From contig NZ_BMND01000018.1 of NCBI RefSeq assembly GCF_014646275.1, forward strand, positions 1 through 64,000: a stretch of 64,000 nt of DNA, in the 5' to 3' direction. The notes below the pieces were generated by a model. That model did no database searches, was not told the DNA's origin, and saw only the letters and a list, made by a program, of their open reading frames with translations. Positions within the stretch are counted from its first letter, which is position 1; every line of letters starts with the position of its first letter. Positions 26,935 through 36,327 of the stretch are shown one piece after another. The stretch is from Streptomyces kronopolitis (lineage in GTDB: Bacteria; Actinomycetota; Actinomycetes; Streptomycetales; Streptomycetaceae). The translations under genes were made by a program, and so were the position numbers.

Positions 26935-27044
26935 CGGTGATCCGGCCGACCAACCAAAGAACCCGGGAAGAGAAACCCACCCACCTACCGGCGTCCCACA
27001 ACTCCTCACCCCATCGGGTGACTTGGGCGCGAGAGCGTCCGGAA

Positions 27045-27063
27045 TGCGGTTACGCTGACCGCA
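27045..27063 (+). promoter_or_regulatory. Inverted repeat upstream of HTH gene
   Basis: TGCGGT and ACCGCA flank a TACGCTG centre containing a TAnnnT-like -10 hexamer, about 120 nt before the HTH gene. It could be a promoter-embedded operator; tentative. Confidence 0.35.
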
Positions 27064-27183
27064 GTTCCACTGCGACGGCGGCAGCCCAGCCGCTGCCGAC
27101 ACCACAACCGCACACAGAACGGCCCCCGGCGGGACGGCAATCCCGATCCGAGGGCCTGATCACAAGGAAGCAAGACCTTCCCC

Positions 27184-28041
27184 ATGACTTCAGCGCATTC
27201 TAACGCGCCCTCCTCCGCGCTCTCGCGCGTTTCCGGCGGCGTCATCCACATCCGTACGCGCCAGACCTCCCACTTCACCGTCCTCGCCAACCGCCTCGCG
27301 CAGCGCGCCGGTAGCGCCGTCACGGTCGGTGTCGCGGCGTACATCCTGTCCCTCCCCGATGGTGCCCCGATCACCATCGACGCGCTCTGCGCGCACTTCG
27401 CCGAGGGCAAGACCGCCCTCGCCGGGGCGCTGCGCGAGCTGGAGGCCGAGGGCTGGCTGGAGCGCCGCATCGAACGCGGGCCGCGGGGCCGGATCGTCAC
27501 CCGTACGTTCGTCTACGACCTGCCGGGGGCGGCGACGGGGCCCGTCGGCGCTCCCGCTCCTGAGCACGGGGCCTCCGGCGAGCCCGGGCACGGGGCCGGC
27601 GGCGGGCCGGAGCAGGGGGCCACCGGCGGGCCTGAGCCAGCCGACTCCTCGCGGCCGACGCCGGAGCCCGTCCCGGAGGCTGTCGACCTGCTCGCCCGCC
27701 TCCCCCACCGCGACCGCCGCCTGCTCCTCTCCGAGCGGGAGATCACCGCGCTCGCCCCGGCCGTCACGGACTGGCTCGGCCGAGGGGCGGCCCCGCAGGA
27801 GATCACCGAGGCTCTGACCAGCGGCCTGCCCGCGCGCCTCGTCCGCCGTCCGGCCCGCCTGCTCGCCCACCGCCTGACCGCCCTGTGCCCACCGTCCCGC
27901 CCGGCCCCGCCCCCACGCCCAGACCGGCCCCTCGTCGTCCCCCTCCAGAACTGCGACGGCTGCGACCGCGCCTTCCGCGCGGACCACCCGGGACGCTGCC
28001 GGGGCTGTCGAACCGTCGAAAGGACTCGTTGTGCCGCATGA
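27184..28041 (+). CDS. HTH protein with C-terminal Cys4 motif
   Basis: A 285-aa DNA-binding protein. Residues 20-110 resemble a winged helix-turn-helix (ITIDALCAHFAEGKTALAGAL), which MarR- or replication-initiator-like domains also show. A Gly/Glu/Pro-rich linker follows, then a helical domain (about 160-240) and a C-terminal Cys4 motif (CDGC and CRGC). The family is common in Streptomyces near XRE/DUF397 loci, but its role is unknown. Its stop is followed in the same frame by a Uma2 fragment. ATG 27184. Confidence 0.75.
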   Translation: MTSAHSNAPSSALSRVSGGVIHIRTRQTSHFTVLANRLAQRAGSAVTVGVAAYILSLPDGAPITIDALCAHFAEGKTALAGALRELEAEGWLERRIERGPRGRIVTRTFVYDLPGAATGPVGAPAPEHGASGEPGHGAGGGPEQGATGGPEPADSSRPTPEPVPEAVDLLARLPHRDRRLLLSEREITALAPAVTDWLGRGAAPQEITEALTSGLPARLVRRPARLLAHRLTALCPPSRPAPPPRPDRPLVVPLQNCDGCDRAFRADHPGRCRGCRTVERTRCAA

Positions 28042-28293
28042 GCTTCGCGCGGCGGGGCTGCCTTCTCGGAATCCAACCCCGAGAACGACACCGACAGGAA
28101 GGTGAAGAAGTACGCGCAGGCGGGAATCCCGTACTACCTGATCGTCAACCCCATAGAGGGCAAGTGCCTGCTCTACTCGCTGCCGAGCGGTGCGCACTAC
28201 CGGGCGTCGCTGGAGGCCGACTTCGGTGAGCCCGTGCCGATCGGTGCCCCGATCGACGCCACGCTCGACACGACGGCGCTCTATACGTACTGA
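28042..28293 (+). pseudogene. 5'-truncated Uma2 (DUF820) endonuclease-like remnant
   Basis: The translation in the frame of the preceding HTH gene, after its TGA, reads through SNPENDTDRKVKKYAQAGIP and YYLIVNP to a natural Uma2 C-terminus. This is the second half of a PD-(D/E)XK-like Uma2 protein, including the Lys-x-x-x-Tyr region. The N-terminal half and first catalytic acid are missing. A GTG at 28102 could start a 63-aa product but has no proper ribosome site. It looks like a deletion that joined the HTH gene end to a Uma2 tail. Confidence 0.7.
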
Positions 28294-28299
28294 TGCCCC

Positions 28300-29430
28300 C
28301 TACGCCTCCGCCCGGGCCCGGCGCTCCGTGGTGGCGATGGTTGCCGAGCCGACCACGCGGGTGCCGTCGTAGAGGACGATGGCCTGGCCGGGGGCCACGC
28401 CGCGGACCGGTTCGGTGAAGGAGACGCGGAGTTCCGTGCCCTCGACGAGGTCGGCGGTGACCTCGGTCTCGCCGCCGTGGGCGCGCAGCTGGGCGGTGTA
28501 CGTGGCGGGGCCGGCCGCCGGGGGGCGGCCGCACCAGCGGGGGCGGATGGCGGTCAGGGCCGTGACGTCGAGGGCTTCGACGGGGCCGACGGTGACGGTG
28601 TTGTCGACCGGGGAGATGTCGAGGACGTAGCGCGGCTTGCCGTCGGCGGCCGGGTGGCCGATGCGCAGGCCCTTGCGCTGGCCGATGGTGAAGCCGTAGG
28701 CGCCCTCGTGGGTGCCGAGGCGGTTGCCGGACTCGTCGACGATGTCGCCCTCGGCCGTGCCGAGCCGCTTGGCGAGGAAGCCCTGGGTGTCGCCGTCGGC
28801 GATGAAACAGATGTCGTGGCTGTCGGGCTTCTTGGCGACGAACAGGCCGCGGCGGGCGGCCTCTTCGCGGATTTCGGCCTTGGTGGTGAGGGTGTCGCCG
28901 AGCGGGAACATGGCGTGCGCCAGCTGGCGGTCGTCGAGGACGCCGAGGACGTAGGACTGGTCCTTGGCCATGTCGGAGGCGCGGTGCAGCTCGCGGGCGC
29001 CGTCCTCGCGCAGGACGACCGTGGCGTAGTGGCCGGTGCAGACGGCGTCGAAGCCCAGGGCCAGGGCCTTGTCCAGGAGCGCGGCGAACTTGATCTTCTC
29101 GTTGCAGCGCAGGCAGGGGTTCGGGGTGCGGCCGGCCTCGTACTCGGCGATGAAGTCGTCGACGACGTCCTCACGGAAGCGTTCGGCGAGGTCCCAGACG
29201 TAGAAGGGGATGCCGATGACATCGGCGGCGCGGCGGGCGTCGTGCGAGTCCTCGATCGTGCAGCAGCCGCGGGCGCCGGTGCGGAACGACTTGGGGTTCT
29301 CGGAGAGCGCGAGATGCACGCCGGTCACGTCATGGCCGGCCTCGGCGGCGCGAGCGGCGGCGACGGCGGAGTCGACGCCGCCGGACATGGCGGCGAGTAC
29401 GCGGAGGCGGCGGGGGGCGTCATCAGTCAT
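28300..29430 (-). CDS. mnmA: tRNA 2-thiouridylase
   Basis: A 376-aa tRNA-specific 2-thiouridylase (also trmU) that installs sulfur at U34 of Lys, Glu and Gln tRNAs. The PP-loop (AMSGGVDSAVAA) binds ATP; the catalytic cysteines lie in NPCLRCN and SHDICFI. C-terminal beta domains are complete. ATG 29430. It is divergent from the amidase (54-bp gap). A cysteine desulfurase, the usual sulfur source, lies 2 kb away on the same strand. Confidence 0.96.
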   Translation of the reverse strand: MTDDAPRRLRVLAAMSGGVDSAVAAARAAEAGHDVTGVHLALSENPKSFRTGARGCCTIEDSHDARRAADVIGIPFYVWDLAERFREDVVDDFIAEYEAGRTPNPCLRCNEKIKFAALLDKALALGFDAVCTGHYATVVLREDGARELHRASDMAKDQSYVLGVLDDRQLAHAMFPLGDTLTTKAEIREEAARRGLFVAKKPDSHDICFIADGDTQGFLAKRLGTAEGDIVDESGNRLGTHEGAYGFTIGQRKGLRIGHPAADGKPRYVLDISPVDNTVTVGPVEALDVTALTAIRPRWCGRPPAAGPATYTAQLRAHGGETEVTADLVEGTELRVSFTEPVRGVAPGQAIVLYDGTRVVGSATIATTERRARAEA

Positions 29431-29484
29431 AACCCGTCCAGGGTAGACGGAACCTCTGACCGGGCGGAAAGCGTTGAGGAGCGC

Positions 29485-30237
29485 ATGGGGAAAAGTGGCG
29501 GGGAGCAGGGTGACGGGGAGCACACCGACAGGGCACACGCCGACGGCGGCGGGGAGGCCGCGGCCGGGGTGACGCGGCGGCGGGCGCTGTGGATCGGGGG
29601 CGGCTCCGTGGTGGCCGCCGGAGCCGCGGCCTTCGCGGCGCGGGACGAGCTGGCGCGGTGGTGGTGGCGGCTGCCGGGGAACGACAAGCCGCGGGCGGCG
29701 GGCGAGGTCGACTTCCGGGGCGCGCGGTGGGTCGCGGCGTCCCCGGCGAACTACCGGCGGGCCGACCGGCCGGCGGACTACCCGATAGACCGGGTGGTGA
29801 TCCATGTCGTCCAGGGCAGCTTCGCGACCGCGCTGCGGGTCTTCCAGGACCCGGATCATGAGGCGGCCGCCCATTACGTCGTCCGCAAGGACGGATACCT
29901 CGCCCAGACGATCCGGGAGCTGGATGTGGCGTTCCATTCCGGGAACCGCGGCTACAACGAGCGCAGCATCGGGATTGAGCACGAGGGGTTCGTGGACCGG
30001 CCGGAATCCTTCACCACTGCCATGTACGCGTCGTCGGCGCGGCTGACGGCGGCGATCTGCCGGCGCTACGGCTTCCCGGCCGACCGGGAGCACATCGTGG
30101 GGCATGTGGAGGTGCCCGGGACGGATCACACCGACCCGGGGCCGCACTGGGACTGGGACAGCTATCTGCGGCTGGTCCGGGCCGAGCTGCGCCGGACCGC
30201 ACGGGCGACGGAGGGGCCGCCCGAGCGGAACGCCTAG
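29485..30237 (+). CDS. Exported N-acetylmuramoyl-L-alanine amidase (Amidase_2)
   Basis: A 250-aa peptidoglycan amidase. The N-terminus has a Tat-like sequence (TRRRALWIGGG) and a hydrophobic core, so it is exported or anchored. The PGRP/Amidase_2 zinc site is represented by VVIHVVQG (His) and the VPGTDHTDPGPHW segment (His, Asp). It cleaves the amide between MurNAc and L-Ala. ATG 29485 follows GAGGAG by 4-5 nt. It is convergent with the cysteine desulfurase. Confidence 0.9.
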   Translation: MGKSGGEQGDGEHTDRAHADGGGEAAAGVTRRRALWIGGGSVVAAGAAAFAARDELARWWWRLPGNDKPRAAGEVDFRGARWVAASPANYRRADRPADYPIDRVVIHVVQGSFATALRVFQDPDHEAAAHYVVRKDGYLAQTIRELDVAFHSGNRGYNERSIGIEHEGFVDRPESFTTAMYASSARLTAAICRRYGFPADREHIVGHVEVPGTDHTDPGPHWDWDSYLRLVRAELRRTARATEGPPERNA

Positions 30238-30260
30238 AACCCCCTCGTAGGGAGCAGGTC

Positions 30261-31430
30261 CTAGCTCAGGCCGGCCGTCCTGGCCCGTTCGACGGCCGGG
30301 CCGATGGCCTGGGCCAGGGCCGCCACGTCGTCCGCCGTGGAGGTGTGGCCCAGGGAGAACCGCAGGGTGCCGCGGGCCAGCTGGGGGGACATGCCGGCGG
30401 CGAGCAGGACGTGGCTGGGCTGGGCGACGCCGGCGGTGCAGGCGGAGCCCGTGGAGCAGGCGATGCCCTGGGCGTCCAGGAGGAGCAGCAGGGAGTCGCC
30501 CTCGCAGCCGGGGAAGGAGAAGTGGGCGTTGGCGGGGAGCCGGCCGGCCGGGTCGGGGTCGCCGCCGAGGACGGCGTCCGGGGCGGCCGCGCGCACCGCC
30601 TTGACCAGGTCGTCGCGCAGTGCGCCGATGTCGCGGGCGAAGTCCGCGCGGCGGCCGACGGCGCTCTGGGCGGCGGCGGCGAAGGCGGCGATGGCGGGGG
30701 TGTCGAGGGTGCCGGAGCGCACCTGCCGCTCCTGGCCGCCGCCGTGCAGCACCGGCACCGGGGCGTACTCACGACCCAGCAGCAGGGCGCCGATGCCGTA
30801 CGGGCCGCCGATCTTGTGGCCGGAGACCGTCATCGCGGCGAGCCCGGAGGCGGCGAAGTCCACCTCCAGCTGGCCGATGGCCTGCACCGCGTCCGCATGC
30901 AGCGGAATCCGGAACTCCGCGGCCACGTCGGCGAGTTCACGGACCGGCTGGACGGTGCCGATCTCGTTGTTGGCCCACATGACCGTGGCGAGCGCGACAT
31001 CACCGGGGTCGCGGGCGATGGCCTCGCGCAGCGCGTCGGCGTGCACCCGGCCGTGGCCGTCGACCGGCAGCCATTCGACCCGGGCGCCCTCGTGCTCGGC
31101 GAGCCACTCCACGGCGTCGAGGACGGCGTGGTGCTCGACAGGGCTGGCGAGGACGCGGGTACGGGAGGCGTCGGCGGCCCGGCGCGCCCAGTACAGGCCC
31201 TTGACCGCGAGGTTGTCGGCCTCGGTGCCGCCCGCGGTGAAGACGATCTCGCTCGGGCGGGCGCCGAGGGAGGCGGCGAGGGATTCGCGCGCCTCCTCGA
31301 CGGTGCGCCGGGCCCGCCGGCCGTCGGCGTGCAGCGAGGATGCGTTGCCGGTGACGGTCAGCTGGGCGGTCATCGCCTGCACCGCCTCCGGGAGCATCGG
31401 GGTGGTGGCGGCGTGGTCGAGGTAAACCAT
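30261..31430 (-). CDS. Cysteine desulfurase (NifS/IscS type)
   Basis: A 389-aa PLP enzyme that takes sulfur from cysteine as a persulfide, for Fe-S clusters or tRNA thiolation. It begins YLDHAATTP. The PLP lysine is in SGHKIGGPYG and the catalytic Cys in STGSACTAG. Nearness to mnmA supports a role in tRNA thiolation. ATG 31430. The 233 bp upstream (31431-31663), before the SAV_2336 stop, hold no visible gene. Confidence 0.94.
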   Translation of the reverse strand: MVYLDHAATTPMLPEAVQAMTAQLTVTGNASSLHADGRRARRTVEEARESLAASLGARPSEIVFTAGGTEADNLAVKGLYWARRAADASRTRVLASPVEHHAVLDAVEWLAEHEGARVEWLPVDGHGRVHADALREAIARDPGDVALATVMWANNEIGTVQPVRELADVAAEFRIPLHADAVQAIGQLEVDFAASGLAAMTVSGHKIGGPYGIGALLLGREYAPVPVLHGGGQERQVRSGTLDTPAIAAFAAAAQSAVGRRADFARDIGALRDDLVKAVRAAAPDAVLGGDPDPAGRLPANAHFSFPGCEGDSLLLLLDAQGIACSTGSACTAGVAQPSHVLLAAGMSPQLARGTLRFSLGHTSTADDVAALAQAIGPAVERARTAGLS

Positions 31431-31663
31431 GGTGCGCACGATTCTACGAGCCGCCGCGCCGGGCTCCGGGGGCGCATCCGCAGCGCGCGGAAGCTTCGGG
31501 TGCCGACCCTGTCCGTATCGCTCCCGTGCAGCCCTCCGCCGAGGCCCTTCGTCCACCCCTCGTCTCGCCTCGACACCCGTGTAAGGAGTCACTGGCCCGA
31601 CGGTCATGACGCCCGGCTTCTGGGGCCCACGCTCCGCACGGCATCGGCCGGGCCGCGTCCCTC

Positions 31664-34600
31664 CTACGGGATGAGGCGGCGGCCGAGGGCGCGGAGGGCG
31701 GCGACCGCCTCGGCTTGCGTCTCGACCGACTGCGCTTGCCCCTCGGCCGCCCCTGCCTCCGGCTCCGCCGTCGTGAGGGCGGCGGAGGTGGTGAGCGACT
31801 CCAGGGCGGCGTGCAGGCGGGGCAGGGCGGTGCGGGGGGTCCGGCCCGTCCGTTCCATCTCGCGGACGTGGCCGTCGAGTTCGGCGGCCAGGGCGTCGAG
31901 GGCGTCCAGGGTGTCCGGGGCGCACGGCGTGTCCGGGGCGCCCGGCGCGTCGGGCTGCTCGGCCGCCGGGGGGCGCAGCCGCAGTTGGTCGCCGAGTGTC
32001 CGGACGGCCGCCGTCAGGTCGCGCAGTGCCGTGCCGGTGCGGGCGGTCTCCGCGGCGCGCGAGAGGCCCGGGCGGTACGCAGCGGCCGCCGGCGGGTCCG
32101 GCTTCTCCCGGAGCAGGGTGCGCAGTTCGGCGGTGTGCGGGGCGGCGAAGTCCTCCAGGACGGCGAGCGCCTCCTGCCACTGCGCCCGGGCGCCCTTCTT
32201 GTGCCCCAGGGCGGTGTGCGCGTGTCCCGCCGCGGTCAGGGCGGCCGCCCGCCACCGTTCGCCGCCCGGTACGAGCAGCCGTTCCGCCGCGTCCTCGGCG
32301 GCCGATACCGCCTCTGCGGGCCGGACCAGGGCCACCATCGCCTCGGCCATCCGGCAGCGGGTGCGGCCCGCCCACAGGCGCTGGTGGTCCGCGTCGAACA
32401 GGGGCAGTGCCCGGGACAGCTCGCGGAGCGCGCCGGCGGGGCGGCCGGCCGACGACAGTGCCACGGCGAGGGCGTAGTGGCCGTGCGCGAGCCGCGGGGA
32501 GCCGGCGGCGGCGTCGCGGTGCAGGCCGACGCCCCGCTCGGCGAACAGCACGGCCTCGTAGCTGTTGCCGGTCGCCGCCCAGAGCCGGGCCAGCGCGCCG
32601 AGCACCAGGGCCTCGCCGACTCCGTCGCCGCGGCGCCCGCACTGCTCCCAGGCCGCGGTGAGATGCCGTTCGGTGTCGTCGTACCGCGCCTGGAGCAGGG
32701 CGGTGAGCCCGCGCACGTACGGTGCCCGGAAGCGGGTCAGCGGGTCCGCGCAGCGGTCGGCCAGCGCCGCGGCCCGGCGCGCGGCGGCCTCGGCCTCGTC
32801 GGCCCGGCCCAGCGCGAGGTACGCCTCGGCAAGCGCCAGCCGGGCCCGGCCCTCGGCCCGGGCGTCGCCCGGCCCCGCCGCCCGCGCCGCCGCAGTCCGG
32901 GCGGCCGGCTCGAAGGCGGCGGAGAGCGCCCCGCAGTCCGCCGTCGTCCCGGCGAGCAGCAGCAGGTCGGCGGCGGTGCGGACGGTGCGCGGGGAGGCGA
33001 GCACGGCGCGGCGGACGACGGCGAGCAGCTGCGGCAGCTCCTCGGCCCAGGCGGCCGGGGACGCGGCGCGGTCCTTCGTCGTGGGCAGCGGACCGGGCGA
33101 GGAGGCCCGGGCCAGGTACTGGAGCATGCGCTCCCCCGGGTACCGCAGGGCGTACATCTCCCGGCCGGCGGCCAGGTACCAGGCCAGCAGCCGCGACAGC
33201 GCCGCGTCCCGCTCCGCCGCGGGCAGCTCGCGCCCGGCGGCCTCGCGGGCCGGGTCCCGCACCTCGCCCGCGAGGGAGTGCCGGTCGCCGTCCGTCCGCC
33301 GCAGGGCGCCGGCCGCCACCAGCTCGTCCAGCAGGGCCCGGGTCCGGGGTGCGGTGTCGTCCAGCAGCGCCACCGCGGCGCCGAACGGGAGGCCCGCGGG
33401 CGGGGTGTCCGCGAGGTCCGCCAGGGCGAGCAGGCGCACGGCGCGGCGCGCGGGCGCGGAGAGCCGCCCGTCGAGCGGCGGGAGCACGGGTTCGGGGCGG
33501 CACTGCGAGGGCACCACCCCGTCCGGCGGGCCGGGCGCCGCGCCCCCCAGCCGCTCCAGCACCGGGCTGGCCAGGACGGCGAAGGCCCGCGCCGAGGCCC
33601 GCAGCCGCAGCTCCCCGTCCGCGTCGCCCATCAGGACGGGGAAGTCGGGCAGCCGTCCCATGTACGGCTCCAGCGACCGGCCGACGGCCTCGACGACCTC
33701 CACGGCCGCCTCCGCGCCCAGCCCGCTGAACAGCAACTCCCGTACGCCGGGCCGGAAGTCGTAGACGGGCTCGGCGCCCGGGGCCGGTGGCGGTGCGCCC
33801 AGGGCGCGGTCGAGGGTGTGGGCGGCGGAGGTATCCCGGGGCCGGTCGGTGCGCTCCAGGAGGCCGCCGAGGAGGATCTCCGCCACATGGGTGGGGCCGG
33901 CGTCGGGCATCGTGGCGGCGCGCACCAGGTGCATCAGCGGGGTGGTCAGGGGGCGGACGGCGGAGAGGCGGACCGCGAGCCGGTAGGCCTCGGGGGAGAA
34001 CGCGCCGCGGAAGTGCGCGAGCAGCTCCTCGGCGCTGCCCTCGGGCCGGGCCGGCTCCCGGTGTCCGGGGAGTTCGTCCAGCAGCACGGTGTCGATCAGA
34101 TGCGGCACCCCGGGGCGGGTGAGCAGCCCGGCCCACTGCTCCAGCGCGGACGCGGTCGGATGCAGCACGGGCAGCGCGAGCACGCCCGCCGCCTCCGGGT
34201 CGCGCTCGCCGCTGAGCGGATCGCAGACGAGGAGGCGCCCGAGGCCGTCGAACTCGCCGGGGGCGGCCAGCAGTCGGGGCCGGGCGTCCAGGGCGGTGCC
34301 GCGCCACAGCCGCCGGGGCAGCGGGTTCAGGACGGCCAGCGGGCCGCCGCTGCCCCAGGCGGCCAGCGCGCGGACGGTCTGCGGGCTGCGCCAGCCCGGA
34401 CTGGTGCCGTCGGTGAGCAGGAAGGTCACGGCGGCGCCCGCGGACCGCCGGCGGTGCAGCGGGCCGCTCGGGTTCCGGGGGTCGATCCGCTGGATCCGGA
34501 CGGAGCGGAAGACGGTGCTCCGGGCGAGCAGCGCGCGCAGTTCGGCGGCGAGCGGCCCCCACACCTGCATGGCGGCCGAGCTGTCCACCAACAGCACGGC

Positions 34601-35242
34601 CGACCAGCGCCGTTCCTGCTCCGGGCGGGCCACGACATCGAGGAAGCCGGTCTCGGCGGCGAGCCGGACGGTGGCCTCGACATCGGTGACGGTGCGGTGC
34701 GGGTGGTCGCGTGTCCTGCGCAGCGGGCGCAGCGCCCGGCCCAGCTGCTGGGCGTCGGGCAGCGCCCGCCCACCGGGCACCCGCGCGGGCCGGGCCCGCT
34801 CCGCGCCGTGCCCACCGCCCTCGCTCCCCCAGGCGTAGAGGGCACGGCGGGGCGGCGGGACGGGCGTCAACGGGCTTGCGGGGGCGGGTGGTTGGTCAGC
34901 ACGAGTGGGAGTGGAAGTGTCGGCCGGGTCGTCGGGGGCGTCGGCGGCCGTCGGGGGCGTCGCGTCCGCGGATCGCTCGTCGGATGCCGTGCGTGCGGGG
35001 GCCGTTACGTCGTCAACGCCCCCTGCTTTCGCACCCGCCGGGCCGACCTCCCCGCCGCCCCTGTCCCCGTCCCCGTCCCCGCCCACACACTCCCCCGCAT
35101 CCCCCGGCTCCCCCATATCCGACGACACCCCGGCCGCCGCGTTCCCCGCCATCGCCCGGGCGAGCCACAGCACGTCGAGGAGTTCGGTGGCGCCGAGGTC
35201 GTAGCCGGCGGCCGACATCGCCTGTCGCAGTCGGTCGATCAT
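31664..35242 (-). CDS. SAV_2336-family vWA-like/TPR-rich conflict protein
   Basis: A large 1192-aa protein, last in the Trypco1/trypsin-VMAP/MoxR operon. Residues 1-35 are the SAV_2336 N-terminal helix region; 36-130 is a disordered linker; about 210-340 is a von Willebrand A-like domain. Its MIDAS reads VDSSAAM, that is D-x-S-x-A, so the third ligand is lost although TDG at 277-279 remains; metal binding is probably weakened. A middle helical segment follows, and about 850-1100 is TPR-like helical repeats rich in Ala/Arg. Its ATG overlaps the moxR stop (ATGA). In MoxR/vWA/VMAP systems this protein is the partner of the ATPase. The role here is by analogy. Confidence 0.85.
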   Translation of the reverse strand: MIDRLRQAMSAAGYDLGATELLDVLWLARAMAGNAAAGVSSDMGEPGDAGECVGGDGDGDRGGGEVGPAGAKAGGVDDVTAPARTASDERSADATPPTAADAPDDPADTSTPTRADQPPAPASPLTPVPPPRRALYAWGSEGGGHGAERARPARVPGGRALPDAQQLGRALRPLRRTRDHPHRTVTDVEATVRLAAETGFLDVVARPEQERRWSAVLLVDSSAAMQVWGPLAAELRALLARSTVFRSVRIQRIDPRNPSGPLHRRRSAGAAVTFLLTDGTSPGWRSPQTVRALAAWGSGGPLAVLNPLPRRLWRGTALDARPRLLAAPGEFDGLGRLLVCDPLSGERDPEAAGVLALPVLHPTASALEQWAGLLTRPGVPHLIDTVLLDELPGHREPARPEGSAEELLAHFRGAFSPEAYRLAVRLSAVRPLTTPLMHLVRAATMPDAGPTHVAEILLGGLLERTDRPRDTSAAHTLDRALGAPPPAPGAEPVYDFRPGVRELLFSGLGAEAAVEVVEAVGRSLEPYMGRLPDFPVLMGDADGELRLRASARAFAVLASPVLERLGGAAPGPPDGVVPSQCRPEPVLPPLDGRLSAPARRAVRLLALADLADTPPAGLPFGAAVALLDDTAPRTRALLDELVAAGALRRTDGDRHSLAGEVRDPAREAAGRELPAAERDAALSRLLAWYLAAGREMYALRYPGERMLQYLARASSPGPLPTTKDRAASPAAWAEELPQLLAVVRRAVLASPRTVRTAADLLLLAGTTADCGALSAAFEPAARTAAARAAGPGDARAEGRARLALAEAYLALGRADEAEAAARRAAALADRCADPLTRFRAPYVRGLTALLQARYDDTERHLTAAWEQCGRRGDGVGEALVLGALARLWAATGNSYEAVLFAERGVGLHRDAAAGSPRLAHGHYALAVALSSAGRPAGALRELSRALPLFDADHQRLWAGRTRCRMAEAMVALVRPAEAVSAAEDAAERLLVPGGERWRAAALTAAGHAHTALGHKKGARAQWQEALAVLEDFAAPHTAELRTLLREKPDPPAAAAYRPGLSRAAETARTGTALRDLTAAVRTLGDQLRLRPPAAEQPDAPGAPDTPCAPDTLDALDALAAELDGHVREMERTGRTPRTALPRLHAALESLTTSAALTTAEPEAGAAEGQAQSVETQAEAVAALRALGRRLIP

Positions 35243-36255
35243 GGCGCCATGGGCTCGTCGAGGCGGTGGAGTACGGCGCCGAGCAGCTCGTCCTTGGTGA
35301 GGTCGGCGCCGCTGATGCGCAGGTGGACGGCGGCCAGCAGCTGATCGGTGGCCAGGGTCTGGGTCTTCGCGCGCTGGTGGAAGACCTCGATGAGGTCCTC
35401 CGCGGCGGCGACCGCCCGCTCGCCCAGGTTGTGTTCGATGATCTTCCGCAGCCGGTCGCCGGTCGGCTCCGGCAGGTCCAGCCGCACGCACCGGCGCAGG
35501 AAGGCGGGCGGGAAGTCCCGTTCGCCGTTGCTGGTCATCACGACCACCGGGAAGTGGGTGCAGCGCACCATTCCGCGGTGGATCGCGACCCGCTCCCGGC
35601 TTCCGCTCATCAGCACCTGCACGTCCTGCTGGTGCTCGGGCAGCCGAGCCAGCTCCGGGATCTCGAACGCCCCCTCCTCCAGGACCACCAGCAGGTCGTT
35701 GGGCAGGTCGATGTCGGCCTTGTCGAGTTCGTCGACGAGCAGGACCCGGGGGCGGCCGGCGGCCAGCGCGCTGCCGAGCGGGCCGAGGCGCAGATACTGG
35801 CCGATGTCCCCGGCGGCCGTGGTGCGCGGGGTCCTGGGGCGGCGCACCGGGCCGTGGGACGCCTCGTGCTCCCGGCGCAGCGAGGCCTCCCGGAGGCGGC
35901 CCACGGCGTCGTAGCGGTAGAGGGCGTCCTGGAGCGTGGAGCGGCTGTTGACCGACCAGCGCAGTACGTCGCCGAGCCCGAGTTCCTCGGCGACGGCATG
36001 GGCCAGCGAGCTCTTGCCGGCGCCGGGGCGGCCGGTGACCAGCAGCGGGCGGTGCAGATGCAGCGCCGCGTTGACCACGGAGATCTCGTTGCGCTCCAGG
36101 AGGTAGGGCGCGCGGGAGGCCGCCGTGCCCCCTTCGGCCGGGAAGCGCCGCCAGGGCGGTGGCGCGGGCAGGTCCGCCGGGCCGCGGAACACCCACCAGG
36201 CTTCCGGCGCCGCCTCCGGGTCGTGGGGGGCGCCTGCTGCGCTCTGTCCGGTCAC
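35239..36255 (-). CDS. MoxR-type AAA+ ATPase of the conflict operon
   Basis: A 338-aa AAA+ ATPase of the MoxR group. Walker A is GRPGAGKSS (75-83), Walker B VLLVDELD (171-178), and the sensor/arginine-finger segment is MTSNGERDFPPAFLRRC. An N-terminal aromatic extension (WWVFRG) is typical of this subfamily. MoxR proteins remodel or activate partner proteins with vWA domains, which fits the coupled downstream SAV_2336 gene. GTG 36255. The preceding trypsin-VMAP gene ends 73 nt upstream. Confidence 0.92.
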   Translation of the reverse strand: MTGQSAAGAPHDPEAAPEAWWVFRGPADLPAPPPWRRFPAEGGTAASRAPYLLERNEISVVNAALHLHRPLLVTGRPGAGKSSLAHAVAEELGLGDVLRWSVNSRSTLQDALYRYDAVGRLREASLRREHEASHGPVRRPRTPRTTAAGDIGQYLRLGPLGSALAAGRPRVLLVDELDKADIDLPNDLLVVLEEGAFEIPELARLPEHQQDVQVLMSGSRERVAIHRGMVRCTHFPVVVMTSNGERDFPPAFLRRCVRLDLPEPTGDRLRKIIEHNLGERAVAAAEDLIEVFHQRAKTQTLATDQLLAAVHLRISGADLTKDELLGAVLHRLDEPMAP

Positions 36256-36327
36256 CGCACGTTCTCCTCGTTCTTCGCTGTGTACTGCCGCCCGCGGGCG
36301 ACGGGTCCTCGGCCCGCGCGCGGGCGT

